Part shown: piece by piece, positions 18,647 through 28,160 of the stretch | Numbering within the stretch: the stretch's first letter is position 1 | Layout: the number at the start of each line of letters is the position of its first letter | DNA from: G963665815 sp942492065 | GTDB taxonomy: Bacteria > Cloacimonadota > Cloacimonadia > Cloacimonadales > JAIOQZ01 | Assembly (NCBI GenBank): GCA_942492065.1 | Contig: CALODV010000013.1 | Coordinates: 1,302,001-1,366,000, forward strand | Reading direction: 5' to 3' | DNA: 64,000 bases | Program-made: the position numbers and the translations under genes | Notes under the pieces: model-generated | What the model saw: the letters and a program-made list of their open reading frames with translations, nothing else | Databases searched by the model: none | What the model was told of the DNA's origin: nothing

Positions 18647-19870
18647 ATGAACAACGTAAAAGAAAGATTCCTCAAATATGTCAGCTTTTCCACTCAATCT
18701 GACTCCGGAAGCAGCTCTTGTCCAAGTACTCAAGGACAATTTGTATTGGGAGAGTTTTTAGTTGAGGAACTGAAAGAACTCGGGCTTAAAGATGTTAAGA
18801 TAGATGAAAACGGTTATGTTACAGGTGTTTTACCTGCTAATACAAAGAAAGTTATTCAGACTGTCGGGTTTATTGCTCATATGGATACCTCTCCGGATAT
18901 GTCAGGAGAAAATGTTAATCCTCAGATTATCGAAAACTATAAGGGGGATGACATTATTCTTAACAAAGAGAATAATATTGTTCTCAGTCCTTCTGAATTT
19001 CCTAAACTGAAGAATTATATCGGCAATGATATTGTCACAACAGACGGTACAACTCTTCTGGGAGCAGATGATAAGGCGGGAGTTGCAGAAATTGTAACAG
19101 CCATGGAATATCTTATTGCTCATCCCGATATCGAACATGGTGATATAAAAGTCGGTTTTACTCCTGATGAAGAAATCGGTAGAGGTGCTGATAAATTTGA
19201 TGTTGAGGGATTCAATGCTGATTTTGCTTATACAATAGACGGGGGAGAAGTTGGAGAGCTTGAATACGAGAACTTCAATGCCGCATTTGCCAGTATAGAG
19301 ATTCAGGGAAGAAATGTTCACCCGGGTACTGCAAAGAATACTATGATAAACTCAATGAGTCTTGCCATGGAGCTCCATTCACTTTTACCTGTTCATCAGG
19401 TACCGGAAGCAACTGAGAATTACGAAGGCTTTTTCCATCTGATTAACTTTGACGGTTCAGTAGAAAAGACTTCCATAGCCTACATTATACGTGACCATGA
19501 CATGGCTAAATTCGAAGAGAAAAAAGAGCTGATGACTCAGGTTGTGGAATTTATGAATAAGAAATACGGCAACAGATTTATGTTGATGCTAAAAGATTCA
19601 TACTACAATATGCGTGAAAAAATCGAACCTGTAATGTATGTGGTTGAACTTGCCAGAAAATCTATGGAACAGGAAGGAATCAAACCTCTAATCCATCCCA
19701 TACGTGGTGGAACTGATGGGGCAAGACTGTCATACATGGGACTTCCTACTCCCAATATTTTTACCGGAGGTCATAATTTTCATGGTAAATACGAATATAT
19801 CCCAATTCAGTCAATGGAAAAAGCAGTTAAAACTATCGTAAGAATAGTACAGAATTTAACAAAAATTTAA
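18647..19870 (+). CDS. pepT: peptidase T (tripeptide aminopeptidase)
   Basis: 407 residues, the full family length. The M20 metallopeptidase signatures are present: the first zinc motif in GFIAHMDTSPD, DGTTLLGADDKAG, the catalytic FTPDEEIGRGAD, the dimerisation-domain motif GRNVHPGTAK, and the C-terminal PIRGGTDGARLS with GGHNFHG. It is a cytoplasmic zinc enzyme releasing N-terminal residues from tripeptides. AAGGAG precedes the ATG. It is monocistronic, with a hairpin downstream. Confidence 0.95.
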   Translation: MNNVKERFLKYVSFSTQSDSGSSSCPSTQGQFVLGEFLVEELKELGLKDVKIDENGYVTGVLPANTKKVIQTVGFIAHMDTSPDMSGENVNPQIIENYKGDDIILNKENNIVLSPSEFPKLKNYIGNDIVTTDGTTLLGADDKAGVAEIVTAMEYLIAHPDIEHGDIKVGFTPDEEIGRGADKFDVEGFNADFAYTIDGGEVGELEYENFNAAFASIEIQGRNVHPGTAKNTMINSMSLAMELHSLLPVHQVPEATENYEGFFHLINFDGSVEKTSIAYIIRDHDMAKFEEKKELMTQVVEFMNKKYGNRFMLMLKDSYYNMREKIEPVMYVVELARKSMEQEGIKPLIHPIRGGTDGARLSYMGLPTPNIFTGGHNFHGKYEYIPIQSMEKAVKTIVRIVQNLTKI

Positions 19871-19879
19871 TATATTTTG

Positions 19880-19916
19880 CAGCATCATTCCGGCAGTTGC
19901 TGTCGGAATGGTGCTG
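19880..19916 (+). terminator. hairpin after pepT
   Basis: 13-base stem CAGCATCATTCCG / CGGAATGGTGCTG (one G-T pair) with an 11-base loop, 10 bases after the stop codon. Only TTT follows, so it is a weak intrinsic terminator by the usual criteria. Confidence 0.6.
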
Positions 19917-20054
19917 TTTAGACGGCTGTCTACCTAACTTCTGTTATTCTATCAACTTCTCTTTTAACAAATAATTTATTGATTTCCTTATATTACGATT
20001 TGACACAATTTATGTATTAATTCTTTTGGGAAAAAATGAACGCAAGGATAAAAA

Positions 20055-20867
20055 ATGATCTGGCTGATACTCAGTATAACAGCATCTGTGATAATAGGTA
20101 ACCTACTGAAACACCTGTCTAATAAGAAGGCAGAGATATATCATGTGTTTTTGGGTAATTACATACTGGCATCTGTATTCAGCTTGAGCATTAATAAATT
20201 CAATCTGCCTCAATACTCTCACACTGATTTCGGGCTATCTCTTTTAGCCGGATTTCTGCTTATAATATGCTTCATTTTGTATAGGAAGAATATTCATGTG
20301 AATGGATTATCTGTCAGTGTTGGATTCATGAGATCGGCTTTAATCATTCCCATTATTCTCTCACTGCTGCTTTTCTCCGAGGAACTAACCATTCTGGTTG
20401 TGATGGGTATCGTGCTTATCCTGTTTTCATTTGCAGCATTATCCAATAAAAAAGAAGTACATAACATAATGCTTCTGTTCATGCTCTTCGCTTTTTCCGG
20501 CTTAATTGATTTCACATTCAAGGTGTTCAGCAAGATCGGGACAATCAATGAAGGCAGTTTTCTTTTCTATTCATTTCTGGCTGCAGCCTTGATAAACATT
20601 GTTTTTATAAGAGTCAAGAAACTGAAGTTTTCTCTGAACAGCTTTTTGTGGGGAATAGTATTAGGGTTTCCAAACCAGCTGACAGCTTTATTCTTTATCA
20701 GATCACTTGATACAATACCTTCCGGCGTAGCTTATCCAATGCGGGGTGGAAGTGTGGTACTGCTAAGTGTATTGACCGATATAGTATTATGGAAATCAAA
20801 GATAAAGAGAAAATCTCTGCTTATTTATGCTGTTCTGTTATGTGGTGTAATACTTATTAATCTGTAG
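20055..20867 (+). CDS. DMT/EamA-like permease
   Basis: 270 residues with about ten hydrophobic helices arranged as two halves, the second ending in IPSGVAYPMRGGSVVLLSVL before the last two helices. This resembles the drug/metabolite (EamA/SMR-like) exporter superfamily. The substrate is not predictable. AAGGA lies upstream of the ATG. It is a single gene convergent with the chemoreceptor, and the two share a hairpin at 20876. Confidence 0.75.
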   Translation: MIWLILSITASVIIGNLLKHLSNKKAEIYHVFLGNYILASVFSLSINKFNLPQYSHTDFGLSLLAGFLLIICFILYRKNIHVNGLSVSVGFMRSALIIPIILSLLLFSEELTILVVMGIVLILFSFAALSNKKEVHNIMLLFMLFAFSGLIDFTFKVFSKIGTINEGSFLFYSFLAAALINIVFIRVKKLKFSLNSFLWGIVLGFPNQLTALFFIRSLDTIPSGVAYPMRGGSVVLLSVLTDIVLWKSKIKRKSLLIYAVLLCGVILINL

Positions 20868-20875
20868 AAAAAGTA

Positions 20876-20902
20876 AAGCCCACCGAATAATTCAATGGGC
20901 TT
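20876..20902 (-). terminator. terminator of the chemoreceptor gene
   Basis: AAGCCCA / TGGGCTT stem with a 13-base loop, followed on the minus strand by TACTTTTTC. It lies between two convergent genes and ends the minus-strand transcript. Confidence 0.7.
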
Positions 20903-20925
20903 GTATGGCGTGAGTAGAGTTATAT

Positions 20926-23772
20926 CTAAAAGCTATCGTAATCACTTGAATCAGCGGTATCTTCGATCATCGGGATAATGTCTTCAGGCTCAAGCTGATA
21001 CATTTTTTCCTGATGCAGCTGCTTACCGTTTGATCGTCTGTTAGTTCGAATATGAGAATCTTTCAGAGTGAATTTCTCAATCATTGACCTCAACTCTGCT
21101 GACTGACTGTTCAGCTCTTCAGAAGCACTGGCTGATTCTTCAGCGTTTGCTGCAGATCTCTGAGTAACCTTGTTAAGCTCAGATACTCCTGAATTAATCT
21201 GTCCGATACCAGTTGACTGACTATCACTGGCAACAGAGATTTCCTCAACAATAGTATCTACTTTTTCAAAACTGGATTTGATATCATTAAAGTTATGTGT
21301 AACTTCATTAGCGATTTGTGCACCTTGTTGTGAGCTCTTCTTAGACTCTTCGATAAGAGTGGCAGTGTTTTTTGCTGCTTCAGCTGATCTGAGAGCCAGG
21401 TTTTTAACTTCTTCAGCAACAACTGCAAAACCTTTTCCTGCTTCACCGGCGTGAGCTGCTTCAACTGCAGCATTCAAGGCAAGGAGGTTTGTCTGGAAAG
21501 CTATTTCATCGATAGTTTTAAGTATTTTTCCTGTCTCATCAGATGAAGTGATAATCTGCTGCATTGACTCATTCATCTTAGTCATTTGGTCACTACCAAT
21601 CTGTACAGCTTTCAATGCTTCTCGTGCCAGATCTTTTCCAATTGAAGCTGATTGAGCATTCTTATCTGTCAGAGAGTTCATTTCTTCCAGACTGGATGAT
21701 ATTTCTTCAAGAGAACTTGCCTGTTCGGATGTTCCTTCAGCCAGTGATTGAGACCCTGTGCTTATTTCGTTTGTTGCTGATCCTATCTGGTCAATAGCTA
21801 CATTCACCTGAGCGAGAATATCATTAATAGAATCCAGTGATTCATTCAGGTTTTCGGCTATCTGTTTGAAACTATTATATACAGCTTTTGTGTCTTTGTC
21901 AAAGTCCTCAACTTCATAAGAGAATGACAAATTTCCCTTGGACATTTGATTGAGAATAATTGATAGCTTTTCAACTTCTTTATTCTGGAATTTTTCAACT
22001 TTAGCTGCTACTCTTTCGAGTTGTTTTTGTGCTGTCTGATCTATGACAATTTCAATACCTCCGACAATATTGCCCTCGCTATCTTTAACCGGAGCTCCGG
22101 TATACATAATATTGATGTCCATACCATTAGGATGTGCATCAGTTTCTTCAGTGAAGACAGCATTCTTTGTCATAGCCTGACTAATTGCACACTTTGAATT
22201 CTGGCAATCAGAGGTTTTGAATGAATTGTAACATTTTGAACCTTTTAACTGTTCCAGTGTTGTTCCCAGAATTTCCAATCCGGTATTGTTCATGAAGTTT
22301 ATGTTATATTGCTTGTCTACAAGCATGATTGTTGCAGGTATGGAGTTAATATGTCCAACAAAAGTTTCAGTCATAGAGTTTATTTTTCGAGTCAGTTCTT
22401 TCCAGGCTCCGCTGAGACAATCAGAAGGGGATTGGGCGTATAGCTTTCCAAGTTGAATCTCGTGTGTCAATTCATTCATATTACTGATGAGGCTGTTCAT
22501 GACATCTATGCAGCTATTGAGATTATTTTTAACTTCATTAAAATCTCCTTTGTATGCATCTGTGATTTTTGGCGGGATATTACCTTTGGAAATCCTGTCA
22601 ATGTATTCAGCCATAACATTAATTGGTGATACAAGTTCATCTGTAAGAGTGTTTATGGATTTTACCAGAGTAGCCCAGTCTCCCTGATACTGGGTGCTGT
22701 CGCCTCTGTTGTCAAGACGCCCCATAGTGATGCCTTCTATCATTGTTTCAGTATCGACAAGAAGTTTTTTCATCATAACAATCATATTGTTCAGATTGTC
22801 TTTTACCCTGTTGAAATCACCTTCGTATTTATCTGTAATTTCAGGGGGAATTATTCCACGTGAGATACTGTCTATGTACTCAGCCATGACATTTATAGGT
22901 GAAACAAATGCGTTCACAAGATTATTAACATTATTGATCAAACCAGCCCATTCTCCTTTGTATTGACTTGCATCTGCTCTAGTATCGAGTTCTCCCCGAA
23001 TAGTAGCCTTTATAAGCTTTTCACTTTCATCCATCAAACCCCTCATCACATCTATAAGGTTATTCAGATTGTTTTTCACCTCATTAAAGCTGCCCTTATA
23101 GGTGTCAGTTATTTTTGGAGGTATTTCTCCGTTGGAGAATCTGTCCACATACTCAGCCATGACATTGATAGGAGCAGTAAATGCGTCTATTAAGGTGTTG
23201 ACTTGTACTACAAGACCAGCCCAGACTCCTTCAAATTTTGTCACATCACCACGTGCATCAAGCATACCCTCAACAGTGGATTTTATAAGGAAAGAAGTCT
23301 CATCTGTTAGACTGTTCATAACATCTATGCAAGTGTTAAGATTATTCTTAACTTCCAAGAAATCACCATTGTAATTATCAGTTATCTTGGGGGGAATATT
23401 ACCCTTTGATATCCTGTCAATATACTCTGCCATAATATTTATTGGTGAAACAAAAGCATTTATCAAATCATTGGTATTGTTAACGATATCCTGAAAATCC
23501 ACTGTTACATCATCAATATCTCCTCTGGTATCCAGCTCTCCCAGGATTATTGAATTCGTAAGTTCTTTGATTTTGGTCGTAACATTAACTATTGACTTGT
23601 TAATTGAGCCTGCAAAGAAATATGCAGCAATTGCATCTACTAATCCAATAATCAGAGTCAGAATGATTACCATCTGTTTGCTCTGATGATGCAGTGCTAT
23701 TTGCCCCATAATTATCATTGGAATAACTCCAATGCATAAAATACCAATAAGTAATTTGGTTTTAATTTTCAT
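20926..23772 (-). CDS. methyl-accepting chemotaxis protein with four 91-residue HAMP-like repeats and PAS
   Basis: 948 residues. Two N-terminal membrane helices (about 8-26 and 34-55) are separated by only a few residues, so there is no periplasmic sensor domain. A HAMP-like segment and four tandem 91-residue units follow (starting at residues 111, 202, 293 and 384; each begins with an IN(I/V)MAEY motif). A PAS domain (about 475-580) contains C514, C523 and C528. The methyl-accepting signalling domain ends the protein, with the conserved tip EIAFQTNLLALNAAVEAAHAGE. It should sense an intracellular signal and control CheA. No CheA/CheW genes are in the window. Confidence 0.92.
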   Translation of the reverse strand: MKIKTKLLIGILCIGVIPMIIMGQIALHHQSKQMVIILTLIIGLVDAIAAYFFAGSINKSIVNVTTKIKELTNSIILGELDTRGDIDDVTVDFQDIVNNTNDLINAFVSPINIMAEYIDRISKGNIPPKITDNYNGDFLEVKNNLNTCIDVMNSLTDETSFLIKSTVEGMLDARGDVTKFEGVWAGLVVQVNTLIDAFTAPINVMAEYVDRFSNGEIPPKITDTYKGSFNEVKNNLNNLIDVMRGLMDESEKLIKATIRGELDTRADASQYKGEWAGLINNVNNLVNAFVSPINVMAEYIDSISRGIIPPEITDKYEGDFNRVKDNLNNMIVMMKKLLVDTETMIEGITMGRLDNRGDSTQYQGDWATLVKSINTLTDELVSPINVMAEYIDRISKGNIPPKITDAYKGDFNEVKNNLNSCIDVMNSLISNMNELTHEIQLGKLYAQSPSDCLSGAWKELTRKINSMTETFVGHINSIPATIMLVDKQYNINFMNNTGLEILGTTLEQLKGSKCYNSFKTSDCQNSKCAISQAMTKNAVFTEETDAHPNGMDINIMYTGAPVKDSEGNIVGGIEIVIDQTAQKQLERVAAKVEKFQNKEVEKLSIILNQMSKGNLSFSYEVEDFDKDTKAVYNSFKQIAENLNESLDSINDILAQVNVAIDQIGSATNEISTGSQSLAEGTSEQASSLEEISSSLEEMNSLTDKNAQSASIGKDLAREALKAVQIGSDQMTKMNESMQQIITSSDETGKILKTIDEIAFQTNLLALNAAVEAAHAGEAGKGFAVVAEEVKNLALRSAEAAKNTATLIEESKKSSQQGAQIANEVTHNFNDIKSSFEKVDTIVEEISVASDSQSTGIGQINSGVSELNKVTQRSAANAEESASASEELNSQSAELRSMIEKFTLKDSHIRTNRRSNGKQLHQEKMYQLEPEDIIPMIEDTADSSDYDSF
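22351..23442 (-). repeat. four in-frame 273-bp tandem repeats in the chemoreceptor gene
   Basis: Units at 23442-23170, 23169-22897, 22896-22624 and 22623-22351 (minus strand), each exactly 273 bp / 91 codons. The protein repeats share the INVMAEY-ID-IS-G-IPP-ITD--Y-GDF--VKNNLN pattern. The second half of each unit carries a HAMP-like LD-R-D---GxWA motif, degenerate in the last unit. Confidence 0.9.
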
Positions 23773-24626
23773 TCTCTCTCTCCTGCAAATTTATTAATTC
23801 CCAACGTTATTGAAGCATAAGTTGGATTTATTGATGAAGAAATGTGCACGTTCAAGAATAAGATATATTGAAAACCTCACTTTGCAAGTAAATTATTACC
23901 TGTTGCTATATAAATATTTATTGATATTGCTACTATTTTACATATAAAAAAATTGTCGAGATATTATTTCGCTGGTTATGAAATATGGTAAAACAATAAT
24001 GAAATAAATACAAAAAGTATTGATATGTTGTGTCATTGATTGTTGATGACAATATATGTTCAATATTACTGATCTTATTTTTGTTGAGCAGAGAGGAATA
24101 TTGTAGTCATTATTCTTTCTATGTAACCTGTAATTTATCCGGTTCGTCAATGTTTCTGTCTTTCTTATTATACTCAGAATCTGTTACTTGGCAGGTTTAA
24201 TAGACTTATACTTACTGAATAGCCTGCCAAATATAGTATTAACCATAGCTTTAACAATAAGAAATTCCAGAAGCATTTCAGAATTGCCCTCATCTGATTG
24301 AAATGTATTCTGTAAACAGTAATGTAGTGAGCTTTATGGAATCTCTGTCAGGAATGCATGTGAGAAACAGATAATAATAAGAAAAATTGTCTGCTCGGCA
24401 ATGAAAAGTCTATCACATCCTGTACAATTGCAGATATCTAATGGGAAATTTATTCTAAGAATGCTATAAAGTAGGCGAAAAATTAATAATACTCCAATGC
24501 CTGTAAAAACAGCCTTAAAGCAGAATAGCGATGTAAAACTGCTGAAGAAGGTATTGGAATATACTCATTTGCGTGTCTAAATTAAAATTGATATATGAGG
24601 TATGACAAGATTAATATAAATCCGCC
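23773..24626. other. 854-bp gene-poor region upstream of the chemoreceptor gene
   Basis: Very AT-rich, with frequent stops in all frames. It must hold the chemoreceptor promoter. An inverted repeat TTGGCAGG / CCTGCCAA (24188-24195 / 24233-24240, 37-base loop) is the only clear structure. A 27-codon ORF (24498-24581, plus) exists but has no recognisable product. It might be a decayed gene. No RNA gene was recognised. Confidence 0.4.
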
Positions 24627-25028
24627 TTATTGTGCTGCGTATTCTGTAAGGAACTCTTTATTACCAAACGCAAGATCAAGATGCTTAATTTCCCTGAAAT
24701 GTATCCACTTATATTCAGAAGATTCTTCATTCAGCTTGATACTTCCTGAAAATTCTACTTCGAAGTACAGGTTCAGATAGTGTTTTTCAGCTTCAGGTTC
24801 CGGTAGCGTGTCTTGATAACCAAGAAGTTTACATGAAACAAGATCCAGATTGGTTTCTTCCTTTAGTTCTTTTTTACAGGTTCCTGCTATTGAATCACCA
24901 AAATCAACTTTACCTCCCGGTATATTCCAGCATCCGGGTTTGTGAGATGTATTCGATCGCTTTAATATCAGAATTTTATCGCTCTGCTTGAGTATCATTC
25001 TGACAACAGGTATTGGATGTTTTGACAT
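24627..25028 (-). CDS. NUDIX hydrolase
   Basis: 133 residues. The Nudix box reads GGKVDFGDSIAGTCKKELKEETNL. The metal-binding EE pair is intact, but the usual first Glu is Asp, the Arg is Lys, and the final Gly is Asn, so it is slightly divergent. Family members hydrolyse nucleoside diphosphates linked to another group (damaged dNTPs, sugar nucleotides). The length is typical of MutT-like enzymes. AAGGAG precedes the ATG. Isolated single gene. Confidence 0.88.
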   Translation of the reverse strand: MSKHPIPVVRMILKQSDKILILKRSNTSHKPGCWNIPGGKVDFGDSIAGTCKKELKEETNLDLVSCKLLGYQDTLPEPEAEKHYLNLYFEVEFSGSIKLNEESSEYKWIHFREIKHLDLAFGNKEFLTEYAAQ

Positions 25029-25176
25029 TGTTTTCTCCTTGATGGCTGTTAAACCAATTTGTGATTTAAAACAATAATGTAAATGTAAATATATTAAAAT
25101 GATTTCAAGAATTGCGAGACAGAGAAGTCCGTAAGTTAGTTATGGCAGTCATTGGGACATCAAAGTAAATGAAAAA

Positions 25177-25200
25177 AGAGACGCTGTTTAAAGCGTCTCT
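25177..25200 (-). terminator. terminator, minus strand
   Basis: AGAGACGCT / AGCGTCTCT stem with a 6-base loop. On the minus strand six T follow immediately, so it ends transcription coming from the secreted-protein gene at 25470-28160. Confidence 0.85.
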
Positions 25201-25346
25201 CTAATGTTTTATTTTTTTTACTATTCGTAATATGAGGCATCGTCACTATATATAGTTATCTGCCCGGAAATTTTCATTTCTGTCACGCTGACAGACTGTG
25301 TAAAAACGTAATTATTGTCGTTTCTTTTGTTCACAGCATATTCCCT

Positions 25347-25428
25347 TTCCCGACTTTATCGGGACTCAGGGAGCTTTCACTATGTTTTATCAGTAGGTTA
25401 AGCTGATTGAGTCCCGAATAATCGGGAA
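25347..25428. repeat. REP-like compound inverted repeat
   Basis: Arms at about 25347-25368 and 25408-25428 are near-complementary over about 20 bases. Each arm is itself a small palindrome (CCCGA...TCGGG). A further hairpin (CCTTCG...CGAAG) follows towards 25450. It lies between the stop codon at 25470 and the terminator at 25177, in an otherwise empty 441-bp interval (25029-25469). The shape resembles intergenic REP/BIME-type elements. Confidence 0.55.
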
Positions 25429-25469
25429 AACCTTCGACGCAAATACCGAAGATTTCGAAAAATCTTGCT

Positions 25470-28160
25470 TTATTTCATCAGCACAATCTTACGTGTTTCT
25501 ATGTGGTTCCCGGTGATCATCTTTACAAAGTATACACCGGATGACACTGATTTTCCTGAATCAGAATCTCCATGCCAGACAACTTTATGGTCACCGGCTG
25601 AGACAGCTTTATCCACCAGGGTTTTCACTCTCTGACCTTTCAGATTGTAAACTGCAATACTGACAGGTGTTTCTTCCTTCACAGAATAGTCTATGTTGGT
25701 TTCAGGATTGAATGGGTTAGGATATATTCCCTGTATTCCGAGCTTTGTAAACTCTTCAGGGGTTTCTTCATCTTTTTCCTTTTCGACAGTGACTCTTACA
25801 GGTCCGTAGAAATTGCTGTTACCGCTGAGGGAAACACTTTCCAGCCAGTAATAGTATGTATTATTATAATCAACATCGAAGTCACTTATACTGTAATCAC
25901 TGCCTGATGATGTATTGTCTGATCCTATAATCTGAGAATTAACCATTAATGCATCAGTTTGATTATTTTCGAAATTCCTGTATACATTGAATCCATTCAT
26001 TTCTGTTTCAGAAGCAGTACTCCACTCAATCAGAACATTTTTGTCAGTGCTCTGTATTGCCTTGAATGATGATAAGGTAACAGGGAGTGAATTGTCATTA
26101 CCTCCTGCAGGAACAAATTCAGAGAATCCGTTAAGTCCCTGAATTGTGATGTATGGGTAGTTATATACAAGAGTTGCACCAAGATCTTCTACAACATCCT
26201 GCCATGGAGAATTTTCATCTTCTCTCTTGAGGAATTTCAGAGTATTAAAGTTGTCAATACCTGCTACATCACTGAGATCAAAAGTTATATCGTAACTGCC
26301 AACGTTTCCTGCAGATGATTCAACTTGCCAGTAGTTGTCTGCCAGATTTTCTGCACTTGAAGGGAGTTCCCCAATTACATTCGGTTCTCTGAAATTCTGC
26401 GTCAGATCCAAAGTTGTTTCTGCGTGATTATCTCTGAACTGAAGCCTGATGGCGACATCATCAAATGGGATCTCAGAAGTGTCGTCTGCCGGGACATGCT
26501 GCTGCTGGTTAGCAGGGGGATTTACATCACTTAGAAAGACAGGAATGAATTCCCTGTCAGCAACAACGTTCCTGATCGTAATGTAAGGAAAATTATACTC
26601 AAGTGTCGCGTTAGGGAAGGCTTCAACATATTCAAGATCAGATCCTTTCCATCTTCTCATCAGAAAATGTACATCTTGAATATTCTGGGGAGTACAAATA
26701 TCGCTGACATCCAGAGTTACATCAAAAAAACGATAAATCATTGTACTCTTAATATACCAGTATTGATCTGCGAAATGGTCAACATAAGGTGGAAGTCCCC
26801 ATTCGGGAGCTGCAAAGTCATACTTTATTGCATCAATGGTATAGCTGGTACATCCGTCATGAACACCTTCATTGGGGAAGCTTTCAATATATTTTATACT
26901 TGCTGCATTTTCCGGGAAATGATATAAGGTATTGTCATATAGCCCAATTGTTCTGGGGTAGTGCAGGATATTTTGTGTAGAATCATTTATATTGGTATAG
27001 TAAACTATTCCGGAAAGATGAGAATTTTCACCCTTGCTGTATTCTCCAATAAGAATATCATCGCCTCTCATGGTTACAACAGGAATGTATGTGTTTGAGT
27101 ACCCATCAGTGATATAGGGATTTGTATATACTGTTTTTTCTACCCATGCACCATTTTCTTTCTGGTATAGATATGCAGTATTGGTTCTTCTTTCGGATCC
27201 ACAAGAAAAATCTCCTGAAAAATAAAAGCTGTCATTACTGCGATCCTCACAACTTACAAGTAAGTTGTCTCCTGAAATATAAAAGCTCCAGCCAAAATAC
27301 CATGTATACTGGTCTGGTGGAGTTATAGACTCTTCAAGTGTCCAGACACCATTTTGTCTCTGGTATATATCAATGGATGAAGACCCCACATTGAAACTAT
27401 CAACATTGTAATTGCCAATATAAGCTTTTCCATCGGAAAGCATTAAGCAATTACTTCTTACAGGTAGCCGCAGCTGCTCAGACCACACTCCATTCTCTTT
27501 ATGGAAAATGTATGATGCATCTGTTGCTCCAATTATCATATCATCTCCTGATATATGAATCCTGCGGCCAAATTGTGTATACCTTTCATTAACTGATGGA
27601 GTAAGGATGGCTTCCTCTACCCATTCTCCATTGATATTCTGAAATACATAAACCCTTCCTCTACCTCCATTAACCTCATTGTAAATGGCAGATACAGCTA
27701 TGTAATTGTCAGATATCGAAACCTGCTCACCAAAGTTGCTTCTATAAGAAAAATTTGAAGCGATAAGTAATGTGTCCTCGACCCATACATTATTTTCCAG
27801 ATGGTAAACCTGAGCACTTCCGGCGTTCTCGACTCCCTGAACATCATCGTGAATAATGCCGACTACTGCATATTCCCCGGTGAAATCAGCCGAATTACCA
27901 AAATCATCATCATCTTCAACGAAAGAAGGTCTTAGCTGCTGGTGCTCGACCCATTGTCCGTTAACCATTTTAAAACTGTATGTGTAATAACTGGCTCCGA
28001 TTATTGCGTAGTCTCCCGAAACTGATAAAGACTTGCCAAACAACATATTCCGACCAAACAGATAAGATGGAATAACATTATCAGTTATGTGTTGATAACT
28101 GATTGCGAAAACAGTACAAAATGTAAAAAGTAAAAATAAGAATACAATATTCCTTTTCAT
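25470..28160 (-). CDS. secreted FG-GAP repeat protein with FlgD-like C-terminal domain
   Basis: 896 residues. A signal peptide (about 1-19) is followed by FG-GAP-like beta-propeller repeats over about 20-390 (recurrent pattern FG.S.S.SGDYAIVGA...VYVFQ). Two similar domains of unknown function follow (about 400-690; each with a YWQVESS / YWYIKST segment). A fibronectin-like domain (about 690-790, WSTASETEMNGFNVYR) precedes the C-terminal FlgD/Ig-like domain with YPNPFNPETNIDY and SSGVYFVKM. GAGGAG lies upstream of the ATG. It is probably exported and attached to the surface. Role unknown: adhesion or a propeller scaffold. Confidence 0.85.
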   Translation of the reverse strand: MKRNIVFLFLLFTFCTVFAISYQHITDNVIPSYLFGRNMLFGKSLSVSGDYAIIGASYYTYSFKMVNGQWVEHQQLRPSFVEDDDDFGNSADFTGEYAVVGIIHDDVQGVENAGSAQVYHLENNVWVEDTLLIASNFSYRSNFGEQVSISDNYIAVSAIYNEVNGGRGRVYVFQNINGEWVEEAILTPSVNERYTQFGRRIHISGDDMIIGATDASYIFHKENGVWSEQLRLPVRSNCLMLSDGKAYIGNYNVDSFNVGSSSIDIYQRQNGVWTLEESITPPDQYTWYFGWSFYISGDNLLVSCEDRSNDSFYFSGDFSCGSERRTNTAYLYQKENGAWVEKTVYTNPYITDGYSNTYIPVVTMRGDDILIGEYSKGENSHLSGIVYYTNINDSTQNILHYPRTIGLYDNTLYHFPENAASIKYIESFPNEGVHDGCTSYTIDAIKYDFAAPEWGLPPYVDHFADQYWYIKSTMIYRFFDVTLDVSDICTPQNIQDVHFLMRRWKGSDLEYVEAFPNATLEYNFPYITIRNVVADREFIPVFLSDVNPPANQQQHVPADDTSEIPFDDVAIRLQFRDNHAETTLDLTQNFREPNVIGELPSSAENLADNYWQVESSAGNVGSYDITFDLSDVAGIDNFNTLKFLKREDENSPWQDVVEDLGATLVYNYPYITIQGLNGFSEFVPAGGNDNSLPVTLSSFKAIQSTDKNVLIEWSTASETEMNGFNVYRNFENNQTDALMVNSQIIGSDNTSSGSDYSISDFDVDYNNTYYYWLESVSLSGNSNFYGPVRVTVEKEKDEETPEEFTKLGIQGIYPNPFNPETNIDYSVKEETPVSIAVYNLKGQRVKTLVDKAVSAGDHKVVWHGDSDSGKSVSSGVYFVKMITGNHIETRKIVLMK

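Noticed and set aside
22351..23442. Regular spacing suggesting a CRISPR or satellite array
   Set aside because: The period is 273 bp, divergent at DNA level, and exactly in frame inside a chemoreceptor gene; it is a protein repeat.
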